This document shows, piece after piece, positions 1 through 9,582 of a stretch of 64,000 bases of DNA. The position numbers were made by a program, and so were the translations under genes. How positions within the stretch are numbered: position 1 is the stretch's first letter; each line of letters starts with the position of its first letter. The stretch covers positions 2,852,001 through 2,916,000 of the forward strand of contig NZ_CP107945.1 in NCBI RefSeq assembly GCF_036057275.1, in the 5' to 3' direction. This DNA comes from Streptomyces sp. NBC_00390 (GTDB taxonomy: Bacteria > Actinomycetota > Actinomycetes > Streptomycetales > Streptomycetaceae). The notes beneath the pieces were generated by a model. That model worked only from the letters and a program-made list of their open reading frames with translations. It made no database searches and was not told where the DNA came from.

Positions 1-351
1 GCGCAGGACGCAGAACTCGTTGCCTTCGGGGTCCGCGAGAACGGCCCATCCCGAGCCGTCGGGGTTGCGGCGGTCGATGACCAAGGTGGCGCCCAGGCCC
101 AGCAGCCGTTCGACCTCCTCCTCACGCGAGGTCTCCGGGCGCAGGCACAGATGGATCCTGTTCTTGGCCCTCTTCGGTTCGGGCACCTGATTGAAGTGCA
201 GCAGCGGCCCCGTCGGCAGCATCACCTGGGTCTCCGCGTCTCCCGGCTTGTCCTCCGGATGCAGCGGGTGGCCGGTCACCCCGCTCCAGAACCGGGCCAG
301 TTCATAGGCATCCGCACAGTCGATCGCCACGTTCTGCAACACCGAGACCAT
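1..351 (-). CDS. VOC (glyoxalase-like) family protein, partial
   Basis: The open frame starts at ATG (349-351 on the complement) and runs off the left edge with no stop, giving 117 codons. The translation begins MVSVLQNVAIDCADAYELAR, followed by FWSGVTG and later GWAVLADPEGNEFCVLR. The opening V-x-D-C-x-D-A-x-E-L-A-R-F-W and the closing DPEGNEFC are hallmarks of the small actinobacterial glyoxalase-like proteins of the vicinal oxygen chelate superfamily (Glyoxalase_6 type). Only about the last few residues should be missing. Substrate is unknown; such proteins are usually annotated only at superfamily level. Upstream (352-600) I see no other gene. Confidence 0.8.
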   Translation of the reverse strand, partial: MVSVLQNVAIDCADAYELARFWSGVTGHPLHPEDKPGDAETQVMLPTGPLLHFNQVPEPKRAKNRIHLCLRPETSREEEVERLLGLGATLVIDRRNPDGSGWAVLADPEGNEFCVLR

Positions 352-600
352 GAGGACGAGCCTGCCTGAGCGGTTTCTCGCCTGCCACCCGTTTGCCTCG
401 CGGCCCGCGCCGTCGCCCTCACCCGGAGGATCGCGCGCCGGCAAGAAGGCGCCCCGCCCCTGATCACCGGGCGGGTGCCCCGTCCGGGACATGTCCGGGA
501 CGCGTCCCGGACGGCGTTCGCCCTGCCGGGACGGGGGCGGCGTGCCCAAGGCTGCTCTCGAACGTGCTTCGACCGCAATCATCACGATCGAGGAGAGAGC

Positions 601-984
601 ATGCGTTTGCGCAATGTCCTGGCCGGAGCGGCCGCGGGGGCCGGGCTCGTACTGGGCACGATGGCCGCACCGGCGGCCCAGGCCACGGTCACCGGGGAGT
701 CGGAGGCCACCTGTGGCAATGCACACTGGCCGCGCCAGCCCAACGACGGAACCCGCGGCACGATCACCAAGTGCACCAGCGTGGCCGCACACACCGGCCC
801 GTACGGCGCCTGCACCGTCGTGGGGCACATCGCTCCCGGTACGACCGTCGAGTACGACTGCTACGTCTGGAACGACTACGGAAACAGCTGGACATGGGTC
901 CGGGAACCGGGCGGCGGCAGCCTCGGCTGGGTCTACGACGCCTACCTGAGCGGCGGCGGCTCCAACGAACCGTGTGACCGATAG
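601..984 (+). CDS. Small secreted SH3-like protein
   Basis: 127 residues. The ATG at 601 is chosen over longer frames because GAGGAGAG lies just upstream and because it starts a clean Sec signal peptide: MRLRNVLAG, an Ala/Gly-rich core, then APAAQA with likely cleavage near residue 28. The mature part of about 100 residues holds several cysteines (ATCGN, TKCTS, YGACTV, YDCYV, EPCDR) that could form disulfides, and aromatic/glycine patterns (NSWTWVRE, GSLGWVYDAYL) like bacterial SH3-type secreted domains common in Streptomyces. Function unknown; probably an exported wall-associated or extracellular protein. It is followed by a strong hairpin terminator, so it is likely monocistronic. Confidence 0.75.
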   Translation: MRLRNVLAGAAAGAGLVLGTMAAPAAQATVTGESEATCGNAHWPRQPNDGTRGTITKCTSVAAHTGPYGACTVVGHIAPGTTVEYDCYVWNDYGNSWTWVREPGGGSLGWVYDAYLSGGGSNEPCDR

Positions 985-1005
985 ACCAACGCGCCGCACC
1001 GACCA

Positions 1006-1041
1006 CCGGCCGCGCGGGACCGCCGGGTCCCGCGCGGCCGG
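1006..1041 (+). terminator. Strong hairpin terminator
   Basis: A perfect 16-bp inverted repeat (1006-1021 with 1026-1041) closed by the loop GCCG lies 21 nt after the stop of the secreted-protein gene. There is no T-run, as is usual for Streptomyces terminators. Confidence 0.75.
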
Positions 1042-1139
1042 CCCCTGTGGCGCGGATCACGGAAGCATGCCGTCGCCGCCCGCATCACCTCCGATATGTA
1101 ATTGGCTCATTACAGAGAGCCTATTACGGGGAGTTCCGG

Positions 1140-1787
1140 ATGTCCTTCGAGAGCACCGCCGCGACCATCCGTGCCTGGGTCGACGGCTGGGTCGTCTCAC
1201 GCGGTGCGGCCGACCCGGTGGCACAGCCCTGGGGTTTCACCGTCGATGTCGGACAGGTCCCGCACGCCACCCGCCATGTCCTGACCTCCGACGACGAGTC
1301 CACGGTCCGCAAGGTCGCCGCCGAGTTCGCCGCACCGACGGTCTGGCTGAAGGTGTTCGCCGAGCCCGAGTCCGTCTGCGAGTGGGTCGGCCCCGACTGG
1401 CAGGTCGACGAACCCGGCTGGCTGATGACCGCTCAGCTGCGCCGCACACCGGCCGCCGTGCCGGACGGCTACACCCTCAGGACCTGGGAGCGCGGCGGCG
1501 TCACCCGGGTGCTGGTCGTGGCCGCCGACGGCTCGTTCGCGGCCCGCGGCCAGATCGCGCTCACCGGACCGACCGCCGTCGTCGACCAGGTGGAGACGGC
1601 GGCCGCACACCGGCGCAGGGGACTCGGCAGCCTGGTGATGCGTACGCTCCACAACGCCGCGGTCGACCGGGGCGCCCCTGTGGGCGTCCTCGGCGGGACG
1701 CCCGACGGCCGGGCGCTGTACGAGTCCCTCGGGTGGCGGGTCGAAGCGCCGCTCGTCAGCCTGTTTCATCGCGCGCAGGGGGCATGA
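1140..1787 (+). CDS. GNAT family N-acetyltransferase
   Basis: 215 residues from ATG 1140, preceded by GGGGAG; a longer in-frame start at 1047 has no ribosome site and would cross the upstream AT-rich promoter-like stretch (1095-1130). The C-terminal half carries the GNAT acetyl-CoA signature: VETAAAHRRRGLGSLVMRTL (R-x-x-G-x-G pyrophosphate loop) and then GGTPDGRALYESLGW, the typical beta5-alpha4 segment. The first ~110 residues are not a recognisable GNAT fold and may be a second, degenerate half. Acceptor substrate cannot be read from sequence. It stands alone between a terminator and the ECF sigma operon. Confidence 0.8.
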   Translation: MSFESTAATIRAWVDGWVVSRGAADPVAQPWGFTVDVGQVPHATRHVLTSDDESTVRKVAAEFAAPTVWLKVFAEPESVCEWVGPDWQVDEPGWLMTAQLRRTPAAVPDGYTLRTWERGGVTRVLVVAADGSFAARGQIALTGPTAVVDQVETAAAHRRRGLGSLVMRTLHNAAVDRGAPVGVLGGTPDGRALYESLGWRVEAPLVSLFHRAQGA

Positions 1788-1818
1788 ACCAACTCGTCCG
1801 AGTTTTCACGAGGGTGCC

Positions 1819-1847
1819 GTGAACCGCTCGTCGCGTCGCGAGCGATA
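1819..1847 (+). promoter_or_regulatory. Candidate ECF-type autoregulated promoter
   Basis: GTGAACC at 1819-1825 and CGATA at 1843-1847 are separated by 17 nt, ending a few bases before the sigma-factor start. The AAC core of the -35 and CG-start of the -10 are typical of ECF sigma promoters, which usually drive their own operon. Inferred from motif only. Confidence 0.4.
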
Positions 1848-1855
1848 GGGAGAGC

Positions 1856-2440
1856 GTGAGACTCATGCGCCCCTCGGGGGGAGAGCGGGACGACGACGCG
1901 GCATTGCTGCGGGCCGTCGCCCGCGGGGACACGGAAGCGCTCGGCGCGCTCTACGACCGGCACGCCGGCTGGCTGCACACCCGCCTGACGCGCCGCTGCA
2001 CGGACCCGGAGACCGTACGGGAAGTCCTCCAGGACACCTTTGTGACCGTATGGCGCTCGGCCGGCACGCACCGCGGCGGCGAGGCCGGCGGCTGGCTCTG
2101 GGTGATCGCCGCACGCCGCCTGGTCGACGCCCAGCGCGCCGGGGCAAGGGCGGATCGCGTGGTCCACGCACCGGCCGGGCCGATGCCCTCCGCCGAGGAA
2201 CGGGTGCTGGCCGGACTGGAGTACGGGGATGTGGGCACGGCCCTCGACCGGATCTCGCCGGAGCTGCGGGAGGTGCTGCGCGCGACGGTGATCGACGGCC
2301 TGACGACCCGTGAGACGGCGCGGCTGCTCGGTATCCCCGAGGGCACGGTCAAGACCCGCGCGCTGCGGGCCCGCCGGGAGCTGCGCGCCGCGCTGGCACA
2401 GCTGGCGCCCGGCACGGATGCCTTGGGAGGCACGGCGTGA
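1856..2440 (+). CDS. ECF-family RNA polymerase sigma factor
   Basis: 194 residues from GTG 1856, with AGGGAG 4-9 nt upstream. Region 2 spans about residues 15-85 (ALLRAVARGDTEALGALYDR, then VREVLQDTFVTVWRSAG, the -10 recognition helix). Region 4 spans about 125-180 (LDRISPELREVLRATVIDGL and TRETARLLGIPEGTVKTRAL, the -35 helix-turn-helix). There is no region 3, which defines the ECF class. The stop overlaps the next start (GTGA), so it is translationally coupled to a zinc-finger anti-sigma factor, the usual partner. It heads a five-gene operon ending in ABC-transporter genes, which are its likely targets. The inducing signal is unknown. Confidence 0.92.
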   Translation: MRLMRPSGGERDDDAALLRAVARGDTEALGALYDRHAGWLHTRLTRRCTDPETVREVLQDTFVTVWRSAGTHRGGEAGGWLWVIAARRLVDAQRAGARADRVVHAPAGPMPSAEERVLAGLEYGDVGTALDRISPELREVLRATVIDGLTTRETARLLGIPEGTVKTRALRARRELRAALAQLAPGTDALGGTA

Positions 2441-3609
2441 GCGACTGGCATGTGAGCGAACCGCTGGCGGCGCAGTACGCCGCCGGCTCGGCGTCCGAAC
2501 CGGACGCCTGGTCCCTGGAGAAGCACGTCGAGTCCTGCACGCCGTGCGCGACTCGCGTGTCGACGGCGGCCCGGACAGGGGCAGCGGGGCACCTGCTGGC
2601 GGAGGTGCGCGCCTCGGTCCTGGCCACGGCGGCACTGACACAGCCGTCGCGCAGGTCGGCACGGGCACGTCTGCGGGGGCTGCGTCCGTCGCCCTTCGCC
2701 GCCGCACGGCCCGGGACGCGCGTGCCCGGCCCGGCGGAGGGCACCGGCCCGCGCGAGCATCTGCACGACTCTGCGGGACGGGGCGCGGCACAGGCCGAGA
2801 GGCCCGTCCGCACGGTCGGCGACGCCGGCCGTGAGGCCGGTGCCCCGGACCGTGTCACCCCGGAGCCGGTCCCTTCGGGAGGACTCGCGGCCCGCGCCGC
2901 GGCCGTCCGGCCGGGCGGACCGCTCACCGGACCCACGGCGGGGGCCGGCGGCCCGCACGGCCCCGCGGACACGGGGCGCGGCCGGCGGCTCGGGTGGGTC
3001 GCGCGGGCCGTCTGGGCCGCGGGACCGTCCTTGCACCGGGCCTGGCTCGTCGCACTCGGGCTGGTGATCGCCGCGGCGTTCGGGCTTGCCTATGTGGCGG
3101 GGCTCGGGGGCGTACAGCCCGCCCTGCTGCTGATCGCACCCGTCGTACCGCTCGCCGGAGTCGGACTCTCGTACGGACGGCACGCCGATCCGCTGTACGA
3201 GATCGCCGCATCCACCCCGTCCGGCGGGCTGCGGCTGCTGCTGACCCGGGCCGCCGCGGTTCTCGCCGTCAGCATCCCGTTGCTGACGGCGGCCGGCGCC
3301 CTGCTGCCCGCGACGGCCGACGGGCCCGGGGCCGCTGCCTGGCTGCTGCCCGGACTGGCCCTGACCCTCGCGGCGCTGGCGCTCGGTTCCTGTGTCGGCT
3401 GCGAGGTCGCCGCCGGCGTCCTGGCCTTCGGCTGGCTGGCGTTCGTCGCCGGGCCCGTACTGGCCTCGCTTCCACAGAACATCGCAGGACGGCTCGCGGT
3501 CTATGTGGACGGGCCCGCCGTGCAGAGCGGCTGGGCCGCCGCGGCCCTGCTGTGCGCGGGGCTGCTCGCGCTGCGCCGTTCGTCGTTCGACCACCTGGAG
3601 AAGATGTGA
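2437..3609 (+). CDS. Zinc-finger membrane anti-sigma factor
   Basis: 390 residues, GTG 2437 overlapping the sigma stop by 4 nt. Residues 28-37 read EKHVESCTPC, the H-x3-C-x2-C motif (H30, C34, C37) of ZAS anti-sigma domains that hold ECF factors inactive at the membrane. A long proline/alanine-rich, probably disordered linker covers roughly 60-185. After it come about six hydrophobic segments from residue ~205 onward (for example AWLVALGLVIAAAFGLAYVAGL and AAVLAVSIPLLTAAGALLPA). It is much longer than one-helix anti-sigmas; the multi-helix C-terminus may itself sense membrane or transport state. Its stop overlaps the ABC ATPase start. Confidence 0.88.
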   Translation: MSDWHVSEPLAAQYAAGSASEPDAWSLEKHVESCTPCATRVSTAARTGAAGHLLAEVRASVLATAALTQPSRRSARARLRGLRPSPFAAARPGTRVPGPAEGTGPREHLHDSAGRGAAQAERPVRTVGDAGREAGAPDRVTPEPVPSGGLAARAAAVRPGGPLTGPTAGAGGPHGPADTGRGRRLGWVARAVWAAGPSLHRAWLVALGLVIAAAFGLAYVAGLGGVQPALLLIAPVVPLAGVGLSYGRHADPLYEIAASTPSGGLRLLLTRAAAVLAVSIPLLTAAGALLPATADGPGAAAWLLPGLALTLAALALGSCVGCEVAAGVLAFGWLAFVAGPVLASLPQNIAGRLAVYVDGPAVQSGWAAAALLCAGLLALRRSSFDHLEKM

Positions 3610-4412
3610 GCACCCACAGCACCGTGCAGGTCACCGGGCTGACGGTCCGGCACCGCAGGACCGTCGCCCTGGACGCCCTCGACCTCTCCTTCCACACCGG
3701 GGTCCACGGTCTGCTCGGCCCGAACGGCGCGGGCAAGACCTCCCTGATCCGGGTTCTCGCCACCGTCGCCGCGCCCTCCGGCGGCCGGGTGGAACTCCTC
3801 GGCCGCAATGTGTCGGCGCACCGGGAGCGCACGGAGATACGGCGCCGTCTCGGCTATCTGCCGCAGGAGTTCGGCTACTACCCCGGCTTCACGGTCCGCG
3901 AGTTCGTCGCGTACGTCGCATGGCTGAAGGAGATGCCCTCCGCGACGGTGCCGGCCGCGGTGGAGAGGGCGGTCGAGCGGGTCGGACTGGGCGACCGTGT
4001 CGACGCGAGGGTCAGGACGCTGTCGGGCGGCATGGTGCGCCGGGTCGGCATCGCGCAGGCGATCGTCAACGAACCGGAGTTGCTGCTGCTCGACGAGCCG
4101 ACGGCCGGTCTCGATCCGGAGCAGAGAGTCGAGTTCAGAGCACTGCTCCGGGAACTGGGCAGCGCCTCCACCGTGATCGTCTCCACCCACCTCGTCGAGG
4201 ACGTGGCAGCCGCGTGCTCGCACGTGACCCTGCTCGAGTCGGGCCGGGTGGCCTACCGGGGGGCGACGGCCGAGTTGACCGCGCTCGGCAAGGACTCCGC
4301 GGGCGACAGCGACGGGAGCGACGGCAGCCCGATCGAACGCGGCTACACCGCGGCCCTGCGCGCCCACCGCGGCGAGCAGTCCGTGCCGGCCGGATCGGGG
4401 GCGGCACGTTGA
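3606..4412 (+). CDS. ABC transporter ATP-binding protein
   Basis: 268 residues from GTG 3606 (GTGA overlap with the anti-sigma stop). It has a complete nucleotide-binding domain: Walker A GPNGAGKTS near residues 38-46, Q-loop LGYLPQEFGYYPGFT, signature TLSGGMVRRVGIAQA, Walker B ELLLLDEPTAGLDP, and H-loop VSTHLVED. The sequence style (YLPQEFGYYPGFTVREFV) is that of the ABC-2 export/antibiotic-resistance type ATPases. It should pair with the two membrane proteins encoded next. Substrate unknown; control by the upstream ECF factor suggests a cell-envelope stress or peptide role (inference). Confidence 0.93.
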   Translation: MSTHSTVQVTGLTVRHRRTVALDALDLSFHTGVHGLLGPNGAGKTSLIRVLATVAAPSGGRVELLGRNVSAHRERTEIRRRLGYLPQEFGYYPGFTVREFVAYVAWLKEMPSATVPAAVERAVERVGLGDRVDARVRTLSGGMVRRVGIAQAIVNEPELLLLDEPTAGLDPEQRVEFRALLRELGSASTVIVSTHLVEDVAAACSHVTLLESGRVAYRGATAELTALGKDSAGDSDGSDGSPIERGYTAALRAHRGEQSVPAGSGAAR

Positions 4413-5806
4413 GCATCCTGGAGACGAAGACGCGGACGCGGAACGGGACCCCGCCGACGGGACCGGCCGGCGCCGACGGGTCGCGTACGGCCCCGCATCC
4501 CCTGCGCAGCGAGCTCAGGCGCGGCTTCGCGCCCTGGGCCGGCCTCGCCGTCGCCGCGACCCTGTCGATCACGATGGCCGGCAAGGCGCCGCAGTGGCAG
4601 GGAAGCTGGGGCGAGACCCAGACCATGCTGCATCTCGTGAGTGCCTTGCTGGGCGGCCCGCTCGCCGCCGCGGCGGGCTGCTGGCACGGAGGCAGGGAGC
4701 GCCGTCGCCGTACGGACGAACTGCGCGCATCGGCCGCGCGCGGCCCGCTCGCCCAGTTCCTCACGGCATCGCTGCCCGTGGCGGCGTGGATCGCCGTCGC
4801 ATACGCGGTCGTCGCCGTCGGCGTGGGTGCCGCGACCTGGCCGTACGCCTCGGCGAGCCGTCCGCTGCTCTCCCCCGCACTCGCGGACGCGGCGTTCCTC
4901 GTGGCCATGACCGTGCTCGGGCATGTCGTGGGACGGCTGGTGGCGTGGTGGCCGGCCGCGCCCGCGCTCGCCGTGTGCGGATATCTGGTGCTCGGCGTCC
5001 CGACGTACGCGACAAGCGGGTTCCGCCACCTCAGCCCGGCGTCCGCACCCGAGACGGACAGCGTGCTCCCTGTGTGGTGGCAGCCGCTCGCCGAGTCCGT
5101 GTGGGTGGGCGGTCTGGCGGCCGCCGCGGTCCTCGCGTACGCGGCCTCGCGCAAGTACATCGCGCTTCTGCCGCTCACCGCAGCGGCCGTCGCGGCGGTG
5201 CTGATCGGCCAGACCGGCGACCGCATGTGGCGTGACCACCCCCTGGCGCACCAGCAGGTGTGCGACACCTCTGTGCGACCCCAGATCTGTGTGAATGCCC
5301 TGTACCCCGCAATGCTGCCGGAGGTCGGAGCTGCTCTGTCCGGTCTCACCGATCGTCTCGAAGGCGTCGAGAACCTGCCGGTCCGGTTCGAGGACCGGGC
5401 CGGGGAACCAAGGCCGAACGAGGCCCAGCTGCCCATGCTGACCCCGACGGGCCAGTCCATGGTCCGCAGCAGGCTGACGGACCCTGAGCAGTACGCGTGG
5501 GAGGCCGCATCTGCTCTGACCAGCGGAGATCGATGCGCCGCGCGCATCCTGGACAAGCGCGCGTCCCAGGTCGACGACGCGGTCACCGAGTGGCTCGCTC
5601 CCAACCGCATTCGGAACGAGATCGAGCGCCAACACCTCCGGTCTGCCCTGGAGAGCGGCGACGACAAGATGCAGGCCGGTATCAGGGCCGACCGTGCAGC
5701 CCGCGCCCGGCTGGCGTCCATGGACACGGACGAGCGCCGCGCATGGCTCTCGCGCTATTTCGCCACCGCCGACAGCTGCGACCCGAAGCGGGTGCCCGCA
5801 CTGTGA
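4409..5806 (+). CDS. ABC-2-like membrane protein with soluble C-terminal domain
   Basis: 465 residues. The start is TTG 4409, inside the ATPase stop (TTGA); no other start fits the coupling. About six hydrophobic segments lie between residues ~35 and ~270 (for example GPLAQFLTASLPVAAWIAVAYAVVA). From about residue 285 there is a ~180-residue hydrophilic domain with cysteines (HQQVCDTSVRPQICVNAL) that is probably extracytoplasmic. This architecture resembles permease subunits of ABC-2 exporters fused to an outer domain. No close family recognised. Likely permease partner of the preceding ATPase. Confidence 0.75.
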   Translation: MSILETKTRTRNGTPPTGPAGADGSRTAPHPLRSELRRGFAPWAGLAVAATLSITMAGKAPQWQGSWGETQTMLHLVSALLGGPLAAAAGCWHGGRERRRRTDELRASAARGPLAQFLTASLPVAAWIAVAYAVVAVGVGAATWPYASASRPLLSPALADAAFLVAMTVLGHVVGRLVAWWPAAPALAVCGYLVLGVPTYATSGFRHLSPASAPETDSVLPVWWQPLAESVWVGGLAAAAVLAYAASRKYIALLPLTAAAVAAVLIGQTGDRMWRDHPLAHQQVCDTSVRPQICVNALYPAMLPEVGAALSGLTDRLEGVENLPVRFEDRAGEPRPNEAQLPMLTPTGQSMVRSRLTDPEQYAWEAASALTSGDRCAARILDKRASQVDDAVTEWLAPNRIRNEIERQHLRSALESGDDKMQAGIRADRAARARLASMDTDERRAWLSRYFATADSCDPKRVPAL

Positions 5807-6426
5807 GCGCCCGTCCCACACCCCAGCGGTCGCTCAGCGGCCCCCTGCTCCTCGCCCGCTCACGCGCCGTCCCGCTCACCGTGGCCTCGCTGGCCGCGAT
5901 CGCGGTGCTCGCGGTGTGGGGCGCGCACGGCCTGGACGCCTATATCGAGCCGTCGCGCCGGGTGCCGGTCGTGGCGCTGGCCCCGCTGCTGTCCGCCGCC
6001 GTGATCGGCACCGGCCTGTACCAGTACATGGACGAGCTGGACCGTACGGCCGTACGCGCCTGGTGGCCCCGGCGGCTGGCCCAGCTGCTCGGCCTCTCGG
6101 CGCTCGCCGCGACGGTCCTGGCGTTCGCGGTGCTCGGGCACACGGCCGAGTTCGGCGCCCCTGCCATGGCGCGCAACGCACTCGGCGCCATGGGCATCAC
6201 GGCCGCCGCGGCCGTGGTGATCGGCGCGCGGCTGAGCTGGCTGCCGGCCTTCGCCTACATCAGTGCGATCTACCTGGGCGCGGGCCGGGTCCACGGCGTG
6301 GGCGCCCAGATCTGGGCCTGGCCGATGCAGCCCGGTCCCCAGCCGGGGGCCTGGGCGGCAGCGCTGGCACTGTTCGTCGCGGGCGCGTCCCTGTACGCCT
6401 GGCGGGGGCCACGCCGCGAGAGCTGA
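5803..6426 (+). CDS. Second membrane subunit of the ABC system
   Basis: 207 residues, GTG 5803 overlapping the previous stop (GTGA). Five or six hydrophobic segments (VPLTVASLAAIAVLAVWGA, VVALAPLLSAAVIGTGLYQY, LLGLSALAATVLAFAVLG, AMGITAAAAVVIGARL, ALALFVAGASLYAW) fill nearly the entire length. No enzymatic motif is visible. Position as the last coupled gene argues for a role as the second transmembrane subunit. The following 200 nt hold no terminator that I can define clearly. Confidence 0.7.
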   Translation: MSARPTPQRSLSGPLLLARSRAVPLTVASLAAIAVLAVWGAHGLDAYIEPSRRVPVVALAPLLSAAVIGTGLYQYMDELDRTAVRAWWPRRLAQLLGLSALAATVLAFAVLGHTAEFGAPAMARNALGAMGITAAAAVVIGARLSWLPAFAYISAIYLGAGRVHGVGAQIWAWPMQPGPQPGAWAAALALFVAGASLYAWRGPRRES

Positions 6427-6624
6427 CCGCGGCCCGCGGTCCCGGCCGACGCGAGGGGGCGGCCGGGCCCGCGGACGCGGTGACGACCCGACGGTGTCCG
6501 GAAACCGACGTCCCGGCGGCCGACAGCCGTCCGGTGCCGGGAATCGGTTTGTCCCGTCGGCCGCCCGCCGGACAGGATGGTCATGATCCGTGTCGTCACC
6601 GCCAGCCGCCCGGAGGTTCCCGCC

Positions 6625-7323
6625 ATGCCGTTCCCCGCAGTCCACGCCCCGCCCGTCACGCTCGAGAGGCACGAGGGCCCCTACGGGGAAGTCGTACTGA
6701 GGAGGCGCGGCGAGGGAGCGGAGGCGGTTCACGAGATCATCGCCAACGGGTGCTTTCTGATGGACACCTCCGACGGCCGCTCGGAGCGGCTGCTCGTCGA
6801 CGCGGCCCACGACGCGCTCGCCGCCGGCCGCACCGCCCCCGCGGTCCTGATCGGCGGGCTCGGCGTCGGGTTCTCCCTGGCCCGTGCCGCGGCCGCCCAC
6901 GGCTGGGGCCGTATCACCGTCGTCGAGCGCGAGGAGGCGATCATCGGCTGGCACCGTTCGGGCCCGCTCGCCGCGATCTCCGGCGAGGCGCTCGCCGACC
7001 CTCGCACCGTGATCCTGCACACGGATCTCGTGTCCCATCTGCGAGCCACCCCGGACCGCTACGACGCTCTGTGTCTGGACATCGACAACGGGCCCGAGTG
7101 GACCGTCACCGACGACAACGAGAACCTCTACTCACCCGCCGGACTCGCCGCCTGTCAGGGCGTGTTGGAGCCCGGCGGCATCCTCGCCGTCTGGTCCGCG
7201 CAGCCGTCCCCCACATTCGGGGATGCGTTGCGGAATGCCGGATTCACCGGGGTAAGAACCGAAGAGATCCAGGTTGCCCGAGGCGTACCGGACGTGGTTC
7301 ACCTCGCGGTTCGCCCTGCGTAG
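6625..7323 (+). CDS. Spermidine-synthase-like SAM-binding protein
   Basis: 232 residues. I choose ATG 6625 because GGAGG sits 8 nt upstream; in-frame ATGs at 6577 and 6583 are possible but have weaker sites. The fold is that of class I methyltransferase/polyamine synthases: AVLIGGLGVGFSLARAAAAH (glycine-rich SAM loop), then ITVVEREEAIIGWHR (acidic end of beta2), YDALCLDIDNGPEWTV, and LEPGGILAVWSAQPS. The spermidine-synthase aspartates are only partly conserved, so actual polyamine synthesis is uncertain. Stands alone between the ABC operon and the two-component pair. Confidence 0.75.
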   Translation: MPFPAVHAPPVTLERHEGPYGEVVLRRRGEGAEAVHEIIANGCFLMDTSDGRSERLLVDAAHDALAAGRTAPAVLIGGLGVGFSLARAAAAHGWGRITVVEREEAIIGWHRSGPLAAISGEALADPRTVILHTDLVSHLRATPDRYDALCLDIDNGPEWTVTDDNENLYSPAGLAACQGVLEPGGILAVWSAQPSPTFGDALRNAGFTGVRTEEIQVARGVPDVVHLAVRPA

Positions 7324-7436
7324 CCGGGACGCCTCCGGTGCCCTTACGCTGCTGGACGACACACCGGGATCACCACGGGATCAACTTCGATCCGGATCCA
7401 CATGCAGCTCGCGAGAACGCGGAACAGGGCGGGGCG

Positions 7437-8170
7437 ATGGAGCAGACACACACCACGCACAACGGAGTCGCGGCCACCCCCGGAGCGCAGCGCCGGGTGC
7501 TCGTCGTCGAGGACGACGCCACGATCGTCGATGCCATCGCCGCCCGCCTGCGGGCCGAGGGCTTCCTCGTCCAGACGGCGCTCGACGGCCCCGCCGCCGT
7601 CGATGCGGCCGAGGCCTGGCAACCCGATCTGATGGTTCTCGATGTGATGCTGCCCGGCTTCGACGGTCTCGAGGTCTGCCGCCGCGTCCAGGCCCAGCGC
7701 CCGGTTCCGGTGCTGATGCTCACCGCCCGTGACGACGAGACGGACATGCTGGTCGGTCTGGGCGTCGGCGCGGACGACTACATGACCAAGCCGTTCTCGA
7801 TGCGTGAGCTCGCCGCCCGCGTCCATGTACTGCTGCGCCGGGTGGAGCGCGCCGCGCTCGCCGCGGTGACGCCGCGCAGCGGGATCCTCAGGCTGGGCGA
7901 GCTGGAGATCGACCACGCCCAGCGCCGGGTGCGCGTACGCACCGAGGACGTGCACCTGACGCCCACCGAGTTCGATCTGCTGGTCTGCCTGGCGAACACC
8001 CCGCGCGCGGTGCTCTCCCGCGAGCAGCTGCTCGCCGAGGTGTGGGACTGGGCGGACGCCTCCGGCACCCGCACGGTCGACAGCCACATCAAGGCGCTGC
8101 GGCGCAAGATCGGCGCCGAGCGGATCCGTACCGTCCACGGTGTCGGCTACGCGCTGGAGACGCCGGCGCA

Positions 8171-8174
<4 letters not shown>
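7437..8174 (+). CDS. OmpR-family response regulator
   Basis: 245 residues from ATG 7437. Receiver domain residues ~20-135: acidic pocket VVEDD, phospho-acceptor D69 in LMVLDVMLPG, and KPF near residue 118. A winged-helix Trans_reg_C domain follows (HLTPTEFDLLVCLANTPRAV, SGTRTVDSHIKALRRKIG, TVHGVGYAL). The stop overlaps the kinase start (ATGA). The pair lies just before the 2-oxoglutarate dehydrogenase gene, an order I recall in S. coelicolor (SCO5283/5282 next to SCO5281). Target genes are not identifiable here. Confidence 0.93.
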
Positions 8175-9274
<1,100 letters not shown>

Positions 9275-9582
9275 CGTAGGGTTTGAAGCGGAAGCAGCTG
9301 TTCGCTCCACGTCAGCGGCTTCAGTGGAGCCCGTGCTTGCACTGGGATGTTCATGCCCAGCACATGGGAAAGGCTGCAGGTCACCAGGCTGTAGTCGCCT
9401 TCTGTTGCACCCGGACGGCAGCGGAACCACGCTTGTTTCCCGCCATTAACGGCCCCGAAACCCGCCTTTCGGTGTGACTTGCGCGACGATGACCCGCCCG
9501 GCCTGCACCTCCCGGCCAGGGAGGCGTAGCCTTTATTTCCGCTGTCCATCACCTTGTGAAGCGGAAGAGGGCGGTTCTCGCC
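9275..9582. other. Intergenic region upstream of kgd
   Basis: About 308 nt without a convincing gene. Near the right end, TAGCCTTTAT (from 9527) is a plausible -10 for kgd. An 11-nt block TGAAGCGGAAG occurs at both ~9285 and ~9557, each followed by a similar GTTC-containing stretch, which looks like an imperfect duplication. No terminator for the two-component genes is evident. Confidence 0.4.
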
